The notes: generated from the letters alone by a model not told the origin. Counted from the first letter of the stretch, positions 43,928 through 54,910 are shown. The stretch: DNA of 64,000 bases from Nodosilinea sp. WJT8-NPBG4 (GCA_019359285.1 JAHHHQ010000041.1:62001-126000), one strand, 5' to 3'. Numbers and translations are program-made.

Positions 43928-45509
43928 CCACCCCCTGCCACCGCGTTCAAGTTCAGGGGGTGGCCCGCAAAGCCCTCTGAGCCTTTCAGCTGAGACGACA
44001 GCGCCTAAACCCCTAATTCAATGGCTCACCGACGATGTGCTGTTTCACTACCAGCGCTGTAGTCGGCGGGCCTTTTTAGATTTGTATGGCGATCGCATCC
44101 AGCAAGCGTCCCCCTCTGACTATCTGCGCAAGCTGCGCCAAGATAGCTTCACCCACCGTGAGCGAGTGCTTGAAGATTACTATCCCCTCTACCGGCCCGA
44201 GTTTCCATCGGGCGACTGGGCCGCTGGGGCAAAAGCTACTTTAGCTCTGATGGCCGAGGGCGTTGAGGCCATTCGCCAGGGGGTATTGGCCGCCCCCTCG
44301 GCGGTGGATGGTGTGCAGTTGGTGAGCCAGCCTGACCTGCTGATCAAGCGGCCCGGCTGGTCATGCTGGGGCGATTGGGTCTACATACCCGTAGATATCA
44401 AGCTGGGTAAAAAGCCGAAGCTCGACTACCAGGTGGTCGCGGCCTACCATGCCTACGTGCTCTCGCGGGTACAGGGGGTGTGGCCTGACACCAGTTGCCT
44501 GTCCTTGCGCGGTGGGCAAACCTACCACATCGACCTGGCGCGGCTGGTACCCAAACTGCAAATGGTGCTCAACGACTGCCTCAGGGAACTGCGCAGTACA
44601 GCTACGCCTGAGCTGTTTATTTCCCACAGTCGCTGCGATCTCTGCCACTGGTTTAACCATTGCTACGCCGAGGCTAGAGCAACCCGCCACCTATCGCTGC
44701 TGCCAGGGGTTACCCCTGCCCGCTACGAATTGCTGAAGCAGCATCACCTCACTACCGTTGCCGCCCTGGCCCTGGCCAGCCCTGCTCACCTGGCTCCCCT
44801 GCCCGGCTTTGGTGAACAAGTGGCCGAAAAGCTGGTTCACCAGGCCCAGGCCCTAATCGACAACCGCGCTATTCCGCGCAGCGCCCCCCACGCCCCCCAC
44901 GGGTTTCCGCTGTGGCCCGAAGATTTACCCGAGGGCGAAGTTGAGCTGTACTTTGACATTGAGGCCGCCCCCGACCAGAACCTGATCTATCTCCACGGCG
45001 TGCTGGTAGTCAACCACCGCACTGGCGAGACTAACTTCCACGCCCTGCTGGCCGAAAACCAACATCAGGAGCGGCGCGCCTGGAACGATTTTCTTGATTT
45101 GGTGCACACCTATCCCTACGCGCCGATCTACCACTTCTGCCCCTACGAGGCCCAGGCGGTCCGCAAGTTGGGGCAGCTTTACGGCACTCCCCACCGCCGC
45201 ATTGAGGCGCTGCTCGATCGCTTCTTTGATATTCACAAGTGCATCACCGATGGCGTCACCCTGCCCATCGAGAGCTATGCCCTCAAGCACATTGCCCGCT
45301 GGATGGGCTTTGACTGGCGCGACGAGGGAGCCAATGGAGCCCAGTCAATCTGCTGGTACAACGCTTGGGCCGAAACCGGCGATCGCACCTACTTAGATGC
45401 CATCCTGCGTTACAACGAAGACGACTGCCGGGCCACCTACCACATCAAGGACTGGCTAGTTAAGTTCGCTGAACCCTACTGGGATCGGCTCTACCAAACC
45501 ACTGGCTAA
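43917..45509 (+). CDS. TM0106-type RecB-like nuclease
   Basis: 530 residues. The N-terminal half has a RecB/Cas4-like nuclease pattern: WVYIPVDIKLGKKPKLDYQV (Asp and Lys of the PD-(D/E)xK core), and the Cys cluster CDLCHWFNHC, a likely Fe-S site. A helix-hairpin-helix region lies at LLPGVTPARYELLKQHHLTT and PGFGEQVAEKLV. The C-terminal half is an RNase H-like exonuclease domain (LYFDIEAAPD to RYNEDDCRAT). TTG 43917 is used, overlapping the small ORF; the first 40 residues are low-complexity, so a later start is possible. Probable DNA repair or processing enzyme. Confidence 0.85.
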   Translation: MSVSHPLPPRSSSGGGPQSPLSLSAETTAPKPLIQWLTDDVLFHYQRCSRRAFLDLYGDRIQQASPSDYLRKLRQDSFTHRERVLEDYYPLYRPEFPSGDWAAGAKATLALMAEGVEAIRQGVLAAPSAVDGVQLVSQPDLLIKRPGWSCWGDWVYIPVDIKLGKKPKLDYQVVAAYHAYVLSRVQGVWPDTSCLSLRGGQTYHIDLARLVPKLQMVLNDCLRELRSTATPELFISHSRCDLCHWFNHCYAEARATRHLSLLPGVTPARYELLKQHHLTTVAALALASPAHLAPLPGFGEQVAEKLVHQAQALIDNRAIPRSAPHAPHGFPLWPEDLPEGEVELYFDIEAAPDQNLIYLHGVLVVNHRTGETNFHALLAENQHQERRAWNDFLDLVHTYPYAPIYHFCPYEAQAVRKLGQLYGTPHRRIEALLDRFFDIHKCITDGVTLPIESYALKHIARWMGFDWRDEGANGAQSICWYNAWAETGDRTYLDAILRYNEDDCRATYHIKDWLVKFAEPYWDRLYQTTG

Positions 45510-45528
45510 GCAGTCTGTCTGCCATTGC

Positions 45529-45972
45529 CTAGGAGGCAACTACGCTATGGCGGCCAAAAATCTCGGCTAGCCCCGGTACAGCGCTTTCCACGTCACCTTT
45601 CACCGACTGGCGCAGCTTGGTATACGACGATCGGATCATCCCGTTGTCGGTCTTGGCAATGCGGCGATCGGTCACTCCCAAAATGACATCGGCAGCTCGC
45701 ACCTGGTTCTGAGTTAGGTAGGCCACTGGATCGCCCGCCTGCTTGCCTTCAGCCCACAGGGGTTCTAGGGAGGCCACCACCTCGGGCAACATCCGCTCAA
45801 TGGCCCCAGGAATGTAGCCTGAGTTCATCCCCTTGACGACTCCGTAGGTAGTTTTTAGGGCCATACCGCCAAAGCCACCCTTAGACGCCACTTGGCCATC
45901 AATCAGGGAGGCACAGTCAGCCACCACCTGGGCTTTCACAGCTTTGTCACTCAAAATATCGCTTAACCCCAT
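45529..45972 (-). CDS. Conserved hypothetical protein, DUF6918-like
   Basis: 147 residues from ATG 45972 (frame open to 46014). The order LSDKAVKAQVVADCASLIDG, GFGGMALKTTYGVVKGM, MLPEVVASLEPLWAE, then ILGVTDRRIA resembles DUF6918 proteins of actinobacteria and cyanobacteria. Helical, soluble, no signal peptide. Function unknown. Converges with the nuclease gene. Confidence 0.6.
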   Translation of the reverse strand: MGLSDILSDKAVKAQVVADCASLIDGQVASKGGFGGMALKTTYGVVKGMNSGYIPGAIERMLPEVVASLEPLWAEGKQAGDPVAYLTQNQVRAADVILGVTDRRIAKTDNGMIRSSYTKLRQSVKGDVESAVPGLAEIFGRHSVVAS

Positions 45973-46147
45973 AGCGCTAAAAATCTCAGTAGTAAGGTTT
46001 TGTACTGGTCTCAATCTTCTATAGCCCTGGGGCTAGATCAGCATTCCCTGGGTAAGATTCGAGATTGCTTAACACATCGATAAACTTTGATAGGCATCTC
46101 TTGTCGAAGCCCGGCTTCGTTGGCAGCATGATTACTTTGAGGTCAGT

Positions 46148-46357
46148 CTAAGCCAGAGTCGCTAGATCGACGACCCAGGTTTGCCCGTCTAGGGAGACGC
46201 GATCGCCTGTTACCAGTTTGCGCCCCCGCCGGGTTTCGACCTCACCGTTGACGCTCACCTCGCCATCTTGAATCATCAGCTTGGCCTGTCCCCCCGTAGA
46301 GACCGCCTGCATTTGCTTCAAGAACTGGTCAAGTTTGATGTAATCCATACTGGGCAT
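46148..46357 (-). CDS. Small S4-domain RNA-binding protein
   Basis: 69 residues, one S4 domain: KLDQFLKQMQAVSTGGQAKL, then IQDGEVSVNGEVETRRGRKL and GDRVSLDGQ. It resembles YaaA/YbcJ-type stand-alone S4 proteins that bind structured RNA or ribosomal subunits. ATG 46357 is used; ATG 46348 is three codons in. Confidence 0.85.
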   Translation of the reverse strand: MPSMDYIKLDQFLKQMQAVSTGGQAKLMIQDGEVSVNGEVETRRGRKLVTGDRVSLDGQTWVVDLATLA

Positions 46358-46477
46358 AGGGCTATCAGAAGAATGGCGTGAAAGAGCAATAGAAAGTCTT
46401 CAACTCTAGAAGCTAAACTGCCCCTTACACTCAAGTAAGAGTGTTTATATCACTGCTGCCAGTGAAGGGGCTCGAAG

Positions 46478-46816
46478 TTGACCAATCACCAACTCCTGCA
46501 AGAACTTAGACAGAAGCAACAGCAGCTTGAACAATTTCGCCGCGCCGCCAGCGCGTCGCTTCAGGAACTGTTAGACCAGCATGACTGGGGGGTTATTACT
46601 GGCGCAGGGCACGGGGGCTTGCCCTTACTCACCCTGCGGTTTGACCATCGCATTGCCCTCGACGACCCCTGTTTACTGGCCCTCGCAGAAGAGGCAGAGC
46701 AAACCTGGGGACCTATAGACTTTGCCTTATTCTCCGGTGAATCTCAAGATCCCGTGCGTGTGCTAAGCCGTACGCTGCTCGATCGGCGCTGGCGCTGGCG
46801 GCAGTCTAGTCACTAG
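46478..46816 (+). CDS. Hypothetical protein
   Basis: 112 residues starting at TTG 46478, behind GAAGGGG. A short coiled-coil N-terminus (LLQELRQKQQQLEQF) precedes a compact region with LPLLTLRFDHRIALDDP and WGPIDFALFSGE. No family recognised. No in-frame ATG is available. Confidence 0.5.
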   Translation: MTNHQLLQELRQKQQQLEQFRRAASASLQELLDQHDWGVITGAGHGGLPLLTLRFDHRIALDDPCLLALAEEAEQTWGPIDFALFSGESQDPVRVLSRTLLDRRWRWRQSSH

Positions 46817-46860
46817 CCCTGTCTTGCTTGGCTACTTACGCCCTAAGCTTATTTAAAGTC

Positions 46861-47067
46861 TCAATAGCTCAGCTTTAGCGCGTTAACAGGCACCTCATCC
46901 CACGATTCGACGGTGCGTATTTGGGCGACCCAGCCAGCGGCTCGTTGCTCGTCGGATAGGTTGTCTAAGAATGACTGGTAACAGTCCTGAGCCTGGGCTT
47001 CGTCGCTGCAGGCAATGCACGAGTAAATGATCCCCGACGGATCAATCTGTTCGTTGACCCAAATCAT
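46861..47067 (-). CDS. Small hypothetical protein (68 aa)
   Basis: 68 residues with two Cys near the N-terminus (SCIACSDEAQAQDCYQSFLD). Acidic, soluble, no family recognised. ATG 47067; it precedes hmpF on the same strand beyond 69 bp, in the direction away from it. Confidence 0.5.
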   Translation of the reverse strand: MIWVNEQIDPSGIIYSCIACSDEAQAQDCYQSFLDNLSDEQRAAGWVAQIRTVESWDEVPVNALKLSY

Positions 47068-47136
47068 GCGCGGTTATGCCTCTAGACGTCTCTTAGCCGA
47101 CTCTAGCACTTGGAACCTCTGTTTTTGAGGCAGACC

Positions 47137-48888
47137 TTAGGAAGCCGCCACCTGAGGAGTGCCGACGCTGACTACGGTTTGGCGCAGCTCTGCGATCGCC
47201 TGCAATTGGTAATCGTTAACTTCTTGAAGTTTAGTCACCGCCCCAGTTAGGTTCTCTAAAGACTGCCTCAGCCCGTTGACGCTTTCCTGGGCCGGGTTGA
47301 GCAGCTCTTCGCAGACCGCTAGCTTGCCCGTCAAGCCCGCTAGATCTTGCTGCTGCCGCCGCAGATCTGCCTCAAAGGCTTCTACCTCAGTGCGGTTAGC
47401 ACCTAGAGTCGCCTCAGCAGTTCCAATCTCCTTCTTGAGCTGACTAATGCCGTCCTGGAGCTTCTTGACTTCAGTCTCTAGGGCCTGAATCGTATCCATC
47501 GTGTGCTGGCGCTGAATATCAATGGTGTTGAGCAAAGGCTCTAAATCGACAGCGCTAACCGGTGTTTCCTCCACCGTTAGACCCTGGCGGCGCCGCAGCA
47601 CCGCCTGATGCTGACTTAACACTTCCTCACGCTCTAACAGATTGCGCCGCTGGCCCACTAGGGTCTCGTTGAGCATTTGGTAGCGGTCTTGCTCCTCTTC
47701 AACCTCGGTTTCTAGCTGAAGGCGCTCAAACTCGCTGGCCTGCTCAATCTTGAGCTTGATCTCATCAATGGCCTGCTGCTCTAAGTTCAGCTCCTCTTCC
47801 TGGTCGGCGACAAAGCGAGACATTTTCTCCAGATCTTTTTCCAAATCGCCCACCATGGTTTGAAGGTGGTCTAAATCCATCGCTTCCAAAGCCGCTACAT
47901 CGACCTTTTTGCTCAGCCGTACCTTATCGGTAGTGTTGAGCAGGTCGTAGATTTTCTGGTGCAGGTTCGCCTGGGCTTGCAGGGTATCCGTTAGAGTCTG
48001 AATCTGCTCCTGGTGGGTTTTGACCATCTGCTGACGCAGCTTTAGCTCTTCGCGCTTTGCCACCAGCGCGGCTTCAGCCTGACGCCAGTCGACCCAGCGC
48101 TGATTGAGCTGGCCAGCCTGCTGATCTAACTCCTGCTGGCGCTGTTCCAAGCCCTGGCGCTGGTCTTCGAGCGCTTGTCGATAGTCGCCCAGCAGTCCCT
48201 GGTGGTAGTTCAGCCCATCGCTGGCGTGGGTGAGTGGATCCCGCAGTGCCTCAACGGGCATCACGGCTTCGGTAAGGCGGTTGAGGGCACCCTGCAGGTT
48301 GGCCACCTGGTCTGGGTCAAGGCCAGCGGCGGCACTACCTTCAGCCCGCTGCTCTTCCAAGCGGCGCATTTCGCCGTTGAGGTGGGCCCAAGCTCCTTCG
48401 AGATCTTGATTTTTTCGGGTAAGTTCTTCCTGTTGTTGCTCAAGGCTTTGGCGCAGCTGATCTAGCTCTTGCCGCTGGGCATCCAGCTGCTCCAGGTCGG
48501 CTTCGGCCTGCTCGACCTGCTCCTGGCGGGTCTCTAGCTCCAGCTCACGGCGGTTGAGTTCCTGGCTTTGGAAGGTAAGCGACTGCTTCCACTGCTCAAT
48601 TTCTTCTTCCTGGGTCTTGGACTTTTTGCTCAGGTTAGAGAAATTTTGCAGAATGCTGGTCAGCGATCGCCCCGCCTCGTAATGACGCTGGATTTGGCGG
48701 TTATTGCTGACCTCCACCATAACCAAGGCACCAGCGTTGTAGGAGGCATCGTCGGGGGCCACTAGGGTCTCGTCCCCGGTCACACCGCTCCAGTTGTTCT
48801 CGCTGCGCTGACAGGCAAGTAGCTTAAACTCAGGCTTGCCGCTGCCAATAAACCCGGTCTTTTTCTGGACTTCTGCTAGGTACAGCAC
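47137..48888 (-). CDS. hmpF: Coiled-coil pilus motility protein HmpF
   Basis: 583 residues. The N-terminal 60 residues (MLYLAEVQKKTGFIGSGKPE through KLLACQRSENNWS) are the conserved HmpF domain; then AGRSLTSILQNFSNL and QEEEIEQWKQSLTFQSQELN, also typical. The remainder, to about residue 560, is an almost uninterrupted Gln/Glu/Leu-rich coiled coil. In filamentous cyanobacteria HmpF localises to cell poles and activates type IV pili for gliding. It is divergent from the hmp chemotaxis-like genes at 49702, the arrangement reported in Nostoc punctiforme. Confidence 0.88.
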   Translation of the reverse strand: MLYLAEVQKKTGFIGSGKPEFKLLACQRSENNWSGVTGDETLVAPDDASYNAGALVMVEVSNNRQIQRHYEAGRSLTSILQNFSNLSKKSKTQEEEIEQWKQSLTFQSQELNRRELELETRQEQVEQAEADLEQLDAQRQELDQLRQSLEQQQEELTRKNQDLEGAWAHLNGEMRRLEEQRAEGSAAAGLDPDQVANLQGALNRLTEAVMPVEALRDPLTHASDGLNYHQGLLGDYRQALEDQRQGLEQRQQELDQQAGQLNQRWVDWRQAEAALVAKREELKLRQQMVKTHQEQIQTLTDTLQAQANLHQKIYDLLNTTDKVRLSKKVDVAALEAMDLDHLQTMVGDLEKDLEKMSRFVADQEEELNLEQQAIDEIKLKIEQASEFERLQLETEVEEEQDRYQMLNETLVGQRRNLLEREEVLSQHQAVLRRRQGLTVEETPVSAVDLEPLLNTIDIQRQHTMDTIQALETEVKKLQDGISQLKKEIGTAEATLGANRTEVEAFEADLRRQQQDLAGLTGKLAVCEELLNPAQESVNGLRQSLENLTGAVTKLQEVNDYQLQAIAELRQTVVSVGTPQVAAS

Positions 48889-49701
48889 GCTGGTGGTCCT
48901 CGTGGCTTAGAACGTTGACGTTAGGGAAATAAATCTGATGCAGTAATTTTAAAGACCTTGCACCGTAGGTTAAACGGGGCTGCTTGTTTAGGTAAACGAT
49001 TTTGTGGCTGCGTAAATGTGTCTTGATACACCATTTAGCTAGCTCTAGATTAGCTCAGAGCCTCAAGTTGCAAGCATCCTATCTATTACCCAAGCTACCG
49101 TCCATCCTAGTTGTAATTTGGCTTACCCATAAACCCTATCGCAAACCCTTTGAGTCAGGGTAAAGTTCAAGCCCCTGCAGCCAGAAAAGTCGCGATCGCA
49201 CCACAGCAGCGACAACGCAACTGCTATGAACCGCATCAGCCTCTCACTGACGGCTGGAGCGAATTTTACCCATTCACGGGGATTCTACTGCTGCTGCCAA
49301 AGCTAATGGGAATCTTAGCTAATTTTGGCTTGGTAAAACCGCCATATCGGGTAGCGATCGCAGCCGATCAGCCTCTCCAACGGGAGCACAGGTTTAGAGT
49401 TCCCAAAAATCTTCCCCCCGAGCAGAGCGCCGTGACCTGAACGCACAGCATCTCTAACGAAGCGCCGTATACTGGGAACAGACTGGAGAGAACCGGTTCC
49501 CAGCCCCTTCCATCCTGAGCTAACGCAATTGCCCTCCTAAACCTAAACACTTCAGCACAGCGGCCCAGCCCTCTAGCAGGGTAATCGTTACGGCAAGAGA
49601 ATCGAAGGGTACGATTGGGTTTCTAGTTAGGGCATGCTGAACTCAGCCCCCGACCTTCCTGGCCTGGCTAATCAGGTGCTGTTCCCATCTTGGGTTGCCT
49701 C
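48889..49701. promoter_or_regulatory. Divergent regulatory region between hmpF and the hmp cluster
   Basis: 813 bp without a supported gene. It must hold both divergent promoters. An inverted repeat CTGGGAAC (49472-49479) / GTTCCCAG (49496-49503), 16 bp apart, is the clearest structure. An open frame at 49150-49440 was judged spurious. The unusual length suggests long leaders. Confidence 0.5.
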
Positions 49702-50973
49702 ATGCAGGGTTATTTGTCAGAGATCGATATTCGCAGCATTCTACAGCTCATCGAGCTGGGGCAGCGCACTGGCGAACTGTACCTAGAAAGCTACAGCAGC
49801 ACTAGCAACCAGTCCCCCAATCAATCCTTTGATGGAGGGCTCACGGCGGCTGACTCCCGCTCCTGGATTGTTTTTTTAGCCAACGGGCAGCTTGTTTACG
49901 CCGGCACCACTAACAATAAGCTCGATCGCCTGCGCGACCATCTGCACCGCTACGGCATTGACAAATCGCTACCAGATCCCAGCACTACCGCCGCGATCGC
50001 AGCCTTTAACTCCCTCGAGTACGGCACCCTGTGGGCTTTACTCGAGCAGCACTTAATCACCCCCGATCAGGGCCGCACCATTCTGAGCCACATGGTGCAC
50101 GAAACCCTCTTTGACCTACTGAGCCTCCACCATGGGGCATTTGTGTTCCAGCTCAGCTCAGCCCTCAGTCCCCAGTTGATGACCCACACCATCAGCGACT
50201 TAGTCGCAGGCATCACCCAGCAAATCCAAACCTGGCATCAGCTGCACCCCCATCTGCAATCGCCGGATCAGTGCCCGATTCTGCTAGCACCCGAAGCCTT
50301 TCAGGCCAGCGTGTCCAACCAGGTTTATCGGCGCATGGTCACCTGGATGGACGGCAAAACTTCCATTCGCCGCATTGCCCGCTACCTCAGTCGCGATCTG
50401 CTCAGCGTCGCTCGCAGCCTCGTCCCCGCCCTGCAACAGGGGCAAATTAGCCTAGTATACGGCCCTACTGAGGCCGACCTAGCCCCCATCAATCAACGGC
50501 CTGGGCCCGATCGCCTACCCCGTATCGTCTGCGTCGACGACAGCACCACCATTCGCCAGGCCGTAGAGCGCATTCTTGCTGGGCAAGGCTATGAAGCCAC
50601 CTCCATTGGCAATCCCCTCAAAGCCCTGGGTTTGCTGTTTCAGCTGCAGCCCAACCTAATTCTTTGCGACATCACCATGCCCGAGCTCGATGGGTACGAG
50701 CTATGCGCCATGCTTAGACACTCCAGCGCCTTTCGCCAAACCCCCATCGTCATGCTCACCGGCAAAGACGGCTTTTTAGACCGAGTTAAAGCCAGAATGG
50801 TCGGCGCAACCGACTACCTGACTAAGCCCTTTGGCCCTGGCGAGCTGCTAGCACTGGTGGAAAAGTACGCTGGCCCCGGCGACCTCAACCGGCCCCGTCC
50901 CGATACCCTGCTGGCCGAAGCCATTGAAGACGAATTCGACATCGACTTTAGCAAGGCCCCTATGCCCAAGTAA
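49702..50973 (+). CDS. hmpA: PatA/PixG-like response regulator
   Basis: 423 residues from ATG 49702. N-terminal PATAN domain starting MQGYLSEIDIRSILQLIELG and containing VFLANGQLVYAG. A middle helical region (DUF4388-like, winged-helix-like) has VYRRMVTWMDGKTSIRRIAR. The C-terminal receiver has VCVDDS, the phosphoacceptor in LILCDITMPELDG and the Lys in YLTKPFGPGE. First gene of the hmp/pix-like cluster; the assignment to HmpA rests on order beside hmpF and could be a paralogue. Confidence 0.85.
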   Translation: MQGYLSEIDIRSILQLIELGQRTGELYLESYSSTSNQSPNQSFDGGLTAADSRSWIVFLANGQLVYAGTTNNKLDRLRDHLHRYGIDKSLPDPSTTAAIAAFNSLEYGTLWALLEQHLITPDQGRTILSHMVHETLFDLLSLHHGAFVFQLSSALSPQLMTHTISDLVAGITQQIQTWHQLHPHLQSPDQCPILLAPEAFQASVSNQVYRRMVTWMDGKTSIRRIARYLSRDLLSVARSLVPALQQGQISLVYGPTEADLAPINQRPGPDRLPRIVCVDDSTTIRQAVERILAGQGYEATSIGNPLKALGLLFQLQPNLILCDITMPELDGYELCAMLRHSSAFRQTPIVMLTGKDGFLDRVKARMVGATDYLTKPFGPGELLALVEKYAGPGDLNRPRPDTLLAEAIEDEFDIDFSKAPMPK

Positions 50974-51225
50974 CATTCCTTAGCCTAAAAAGGGTTTTTA
51001 GATCAATCTCAACAAGATTCGCCATAATCTAAACAACCCGGTTGATTAATTTATCTAAATCGACAGCATAGCTTGCGTTTGAGGGTACGTTAGAGTCACA
51101 GGTTTGAAGTCCTTAGAGGCTGCTTTAAGCATGGTCAGTCTGTGACTTAAGCCTTGACCAGCGGTAGCACAGCGTCACTGACGGTTTACGTCTGGCCATT
51201 TAGCTGGCCTTTTTTGAATCAACCT

Positions 51226-51591
51226 ATGAGTACAGTTCTGGTGGTAGAAGATAGTATTCCTCAACGGGAAATGATTACCGAGCTACTACGGGGTATCGGC
51301 CTTAGCGTTACCGTAGCTAGCGATGGCATGGAAGCCCTCGAGCAAATTCAGAGCCACCGCCCAGACATGGTTGTGCTCGATATTGTCATGCCTCGTATGA
51401 ACGGGTACGAGCTCTGTCGGCGCATCAAAGCCGATCCCTCTACCCAAAACTTGCCGGTGGTGATGTGCTCCTCTAAGGGTGAAGAATTCGATCGCTATTG
51501 GGGCATGAAACAGGGGGCGGACGCTTACATTGCCAAGCCGTTTCAACCTACCGAACTGGTTGGCACCGTTAAGCAGCTGCTCAGGGGATAG
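51226..51591 (+). CDS. hmpB: CheY-like response regulator
   Basis: 121 residues from ATG 51226; the frame is open from 51154. Receiver residues: VVEDS acidic pair, phosphoacceptor Asp in VVLDIVMPRMNG, Ser in VVMCSSKGEE, and Lys in AYIAKPFQP. Single-domain. Separated by 252 bp from the preceding gene; that gap holds AGTCACAG (51094-51101) and CTGTGACT (51140-51147), a possible leader hairpin. Order matches HmpB/PixH. Confidence 0.85.
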   Translation: MSTVLVVEDSIPQREMITELLRGIGLSVTVASDGMEALEQIQSHRPDMVVLDIVMPRMNGYELCRRIKADPSTQNLPVVMCSSKGEEFDRYWGMKQGADAYIAKPFQPTELVGTVKQLLRG

Positions 51592-51634
51592 AACTCAAGC
51601 GTGACGCAACAGAGGATAACGTAACAACAAGCTT

Positions 51635-52165
51635 ATGGTAGGCAATCCTGACTTTCTCACCCAGACTGGGCAAGACCAAGATCCAGAGCTGCAAGAGCTA
51701 GAAACGCCTGATGGCGAGCTATTTTTGCGCTTCTTTGTCACTTCCGAAGATGAATTTGCGCTGCCTGCCACTGGCATTCGTCGCATTATCGAGCAGCCCC
51801 CCGATCGCATCACTCCCATCCCCAATGTGTCGCACCTGCTGCTGGGTACCCTCAACGAGCAGGGACGGGTGGTATGGGTCGCTGATCTGGGCCAGTTTCT
51901 CGGGTATTCATCGGTGCTCAACACCGATCGCCCGGAGATTTCGGTCATCGCCATTGAAGATCAGGGAACTATGCTAGGCTTGGCCGTTAATCGAATTGTG
52001 GGCACCCGCTGGCTCAACCCTGACAAGACCCGGGTGTCAGACAATAGCCCCGACACGATGGCTCCATTTTTGCGCGGTGAATGGGTCATTGACGCTGAGG
52101 AAAACAAAACCCTCAGGCTGCTTGACCACGTTGCTGTTATTCGCTCAGCTCGCTGGGCCACCTAG
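51635..52165 (+). CDS. hmpC: CheW-like coupling protein
   Basis: 176 residues. CheW domain: [63 protein letters not shown]. It should bridge the MCP and CheA. A short acidic N-terminus ([16 protein letters not shown]) is added. 43 bp after cheY. Confidence 0.88.
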   Translation: MVGNPDFLTQTGQDQDPELQELETPDGELFLRFFVTSEDEFALPATGIRRIIEQPPDRITPIPNVSHLLLGTLNEQGRVVWVADLGQFLGYSSVLNTDRPEISVIAIEDQGTMLGLAVNRIVGTRWLNPDKTRVSDNSPDTMAPFLRGEWVIDAEENKTLRLLDHVAVIRSARWAT

Positions 52166-52218
52166 GCTTAGCCCCATCCTTAACCCCCTTAGGACATTTG
52201 CACCGGCAGGAGAAGACC

Positions 52219-54849
52219 ATGGCTTCAGGCATCGATTACTCTCAAGCCTATCAAAAAGCAGAACGAGCCTACGTACAGGGCAACTACTCGGAGGCTGCAG
52301 CAGTTATCGATCAGCTGGCCGACGATTACCCTGAAGACCCCAGTGTGCTGCTACTGCGAGGCCATATCTACTGCTACGGCCTGCAGCGGTACGATGTAGC
52401 TGCGGCCCAGTACAGTGCCGTGCTCGATCTCACCTCAGAGCCCGAATACGTCGACTATGCCAGCAACGGTCTCGACTATGCCAGTCAGTTTGCTGCGGAG
52501 GCATCCTCCGGGACCGGTATAGACTACGAAACCGATGCCGGAGATACTTTCTTCGACGCTGGTGCTTCAATGTCAATGGGTTTAGAGAGCGGCGTTAGAG
52601 CCACCAGCGCCCCCGGCCTGTCAGATAGCCATCTCGACCTCGGCGACTTTAGCCTTGAGGACGATATGCCCAGCTCGATCGCCAGTGCCGGGTTTAGCGA
52701 TACCGTTCTAGCCGATCCGTTTGCCACCGACAACCCCTTTGCCACCGACCCTGATGACAGGGCTAACCTTAGTTTTGGCGCTGACTCCGGCAGCGGCTGG
52801 ACTAAGGGCCAAGAGAGCTTAGACGACATCACCTTTGATGACGATGCCGCCTATGATTCCCTTGAAGTGGGCAATGCTGACGACCCCTTTAGCGGGGCCA
52901 CCGAGGCTCAGAGGGGTGATCTTTACAGCGACATGGAGTTGGCCTCCCATAGCTTTGACCAGAGCTGGCCCCCCGCCGATGACGGCGGCGACGACATGAC
53001 GGTGTTTGCCCCTGAGCCCGACCTCCTGATCGACGACCTCGACACCGCTGGCGATAGCGCCGATCTTGACTACAACGCCTACGCCGACAATGGATACATG
53101 CCTGATTTAGACGACAGCACCCAGCCCAGCAGCAACGTTGACTTTTTAGACGAATTTAGCGACTTTGACGACCTGGGTAACCTACCCGACTTTGAGCTGT
53201 CAGACAGCTCCGCTGGGTTTACGACGCCCTCGGTCGGCACCTCAGGTCTGACTTCAACGGACGACAGTGGCTTTACCGGGGGCACTTCCGCCTTTGACCT
53301 CAGCGATATGAACGATCAGGCGGTGATCAGCGACGATGATATTTTTAGCATTGCGGGGGCCAGCGATAGCCTGCCTGTGTTTACCCAAGCCGATAGCCAC
53401 GATGTGGAAGCGGTAACCACTGAGCAAGACTGGCTGGGCTTTTTAGACAATGCTCCCCTGCCGACTAAAGAGCTGATTGTTGCCATTGCTGCCGGCGTTG
53501 CCTCGGCCCTAGCGGTAGGCGTCATTAACTTTGCCGCTTCGACCCTACAGCCCGGGCGATCGATGCCCAAGGACGTGCACGCGGCTATGGCCTTGGCAGG
53601 TGGAGTAGCCGGGTTTGGCTCAGCCCTATTGGTTGGGCGGTTGGCCCACCGCCAGGTAGGCCGCAGTGTTGACGACCTGCAGCAGCAGTTTGATACGGTG
53701 ATTAGAGGCAATTTGTCAGCCCGGGCCACGGTGTTTACCGAAGACGAGTTTGGTCGTCTAGCCAGCAGCTTTAACAAGATGTCGCGGGTGATTTTGACTA
53801 CCACCAGCGAAGCCCAGCGCAAGGCTCAGGAGCAAGAGCAGGCCAAGGAAGACCTCCAGCGCCAGGTGATTCGTCTACTAGACGACGTGGAAGGGGCGGC
53901 CCGGGGCGACTTGACCGTGCAGGCGGAGGTAACCGCCGACGTGCTTGGAGCCGTAGCCGACTCCTTTAACCTGACCATTCAAAACCTGCGAGAGATTGTG
54001 GAACAGGTGAGCGTGGCCGCCCGCCAGGTGAGCAAGGGGTCTACAGAAAACGAGATTTTTGCCCGCAGTCTATCGGCAGACGCCCTGCGCCAGGCTGAGG
54101 AACTCGCGGTGACGCTGAACTCGGTGCAGGTGATGACCGACTCGATTCAGCGGGTGGCCGAAAGCGCTCGTGAGGCAGAGGAAGTAGCTCGTACCGCATC
54201 ATCTACCGCCCTAAAGGGAGGTGAATCGGTAGAGCGCACCGTGGCGGGCATTCTCGAGATTCGCGAAACGGTGGCCGAGACTACCCGTAAGGTGAAGCGT
54301 CTGGCGGAATCTTCCCAGGAAATTTCGAAGATTGTGGCGTTGATTTCGCAGATTGCCTCCCGCACCAACTTGCTGGCGCTCAACGCCAGTATTGAGGCGG
54401 CGCGGGCCGGGGAAGCGGGTCGGGGCTTTGCCATTGTGGCTGACGAGGTGCGGCAGCTAGCTGACCGAGCCGCCAAGGCCTCTAAAGAGATTGAGCAGAT
54501 CGTGCTGCAAATTCAAAGTGAGACGGGCGGGGTGATGACCGCTATGGAAGAGGGCACCCAGCAGGTGATTGAGGGCACCCGCTTGGCAGAGCAGGCGAAG
54601 CGATCGCTGGAAGACATCATTCAAGTGTCAAACCGCATTGACGTGCTGGTGCGATCGATTACCGCTGACACCGTAGAGCAGACCGAAACCTCCCGCGCCG
54701 TAGCCCAGGTCATGCAATCGGTAGAACTCACCGCCCAGGAGACCTCTCAGGAGGCCCAGCGGGTGTCAGGGTCGCTGCAAAACCTGGTAGGGGTTGCCCG
54801 CGACCTGCTGACCTCGGTGGAGCGCTTTAAAGTGAAGAAGACAGATTAG
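52219..54849 (+). CDS. hmpD: Methyl-accepting chemotaxis protein with TPR-like start
   Basis: 876 residues from ATG 52219, behind AGGAGAAG; the frame is open from 52198. A TPR-like start ([20 protein letters not shown]) leads into a long Asp/Ser-rich disordered region (about 90-405). Two close membrane spans ([19 protein letters not shown] and [18 protein letters not shown]) follow, so almost no periplasmic sensor domain exists. Then HAMP ([18 protein letters not shown]), a second HAMP-like part, and the signalling hairpin around [20 protein letters not shown]. No periplasmic ligand domain suggests cytoplasmic or pilus-linked input. Confidence 0.9.
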   Translation: MASGIDYSQAYQKAERAYVQGNYSEAAAVIDQLADDYPEDPSVLLLRGHIYCYGLQRYDVAAAQYSAVLDLTSEPEYVDYASNGLDYASQFAAEASSGTGIDYETDAGDTFFDAGASMSMGLESGVRATSAPGLSDSHLDLGDFSLEDDMPSSIASAGFSDTVLADPFATDNPFATDPDDRANLSFGADSGSGWTKGQESLDDITFDDDAAYDSLEVGNADDPFSGATEAQRGDLYSDMELASHSFDQSWPPADDGGDDMTVFAPEPDLLIDDLDTAGDSADLDYNAYADNGYMPDLDDSTQPSSNVDFLDEFSDFDDLGNLPDFELSDSSAGFTTPSVGTSGLTSTDDSGFTGGTSAFDLSDMNDQAVISDDDIFSIAGASDSLPVFTQADSHDVEAVTTEQDWLGFLDNAPLPTKELIVAIAAGVASALAVGVINFAASTLQPGRSMPKDVHAAMALAGGVAGFGSALLVGRLAHRQVGRSVDDLQQQFDTVIRGNLSARATVFTEDEFGRLASSFNKMSRVILTTTSEAQRKAQEQEQAKEDLQRQVIRLLDDVEGAARGDLTVQAEVTADVLGAVADSFNLTIQNLREIVEQVSVAARQVSKGSTENEIFARSLSADALRQAEELAVTLNSVQVMTDSIQRVAESAREAEEVARTASSTALKGGESVERTVAGILEIRETVAETTRKVKRLAESSQEISKIVALISQIASRTNLLALNASIEAARAGEAGRGFAIVADEVRQLADRAAKASKEIEQIVLQIQSETGGVMTAMEEGTQQVIEGTRLAEQAKRSLEDIIQVSNRIDVLVRSITADTVEQTETSRAVAQVMQSVELTAQETSQEAQRVSGSLQNLVGVARDLLTSVERFKVKKTD

Positions 54850-54910
54850 GTGCAGTTAGCCAACGGGAGAGAGCCAGACACGGTCGAAAAGAATTCAGAG
54901 GGGAATTGAC

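Noticed and set aside
49150..49440. Plus-strand frame of 96 residues in the hmpF/hmpA gap
   Set aside because: No ribosome-binding site, irregular composition; more likely leader DNA.
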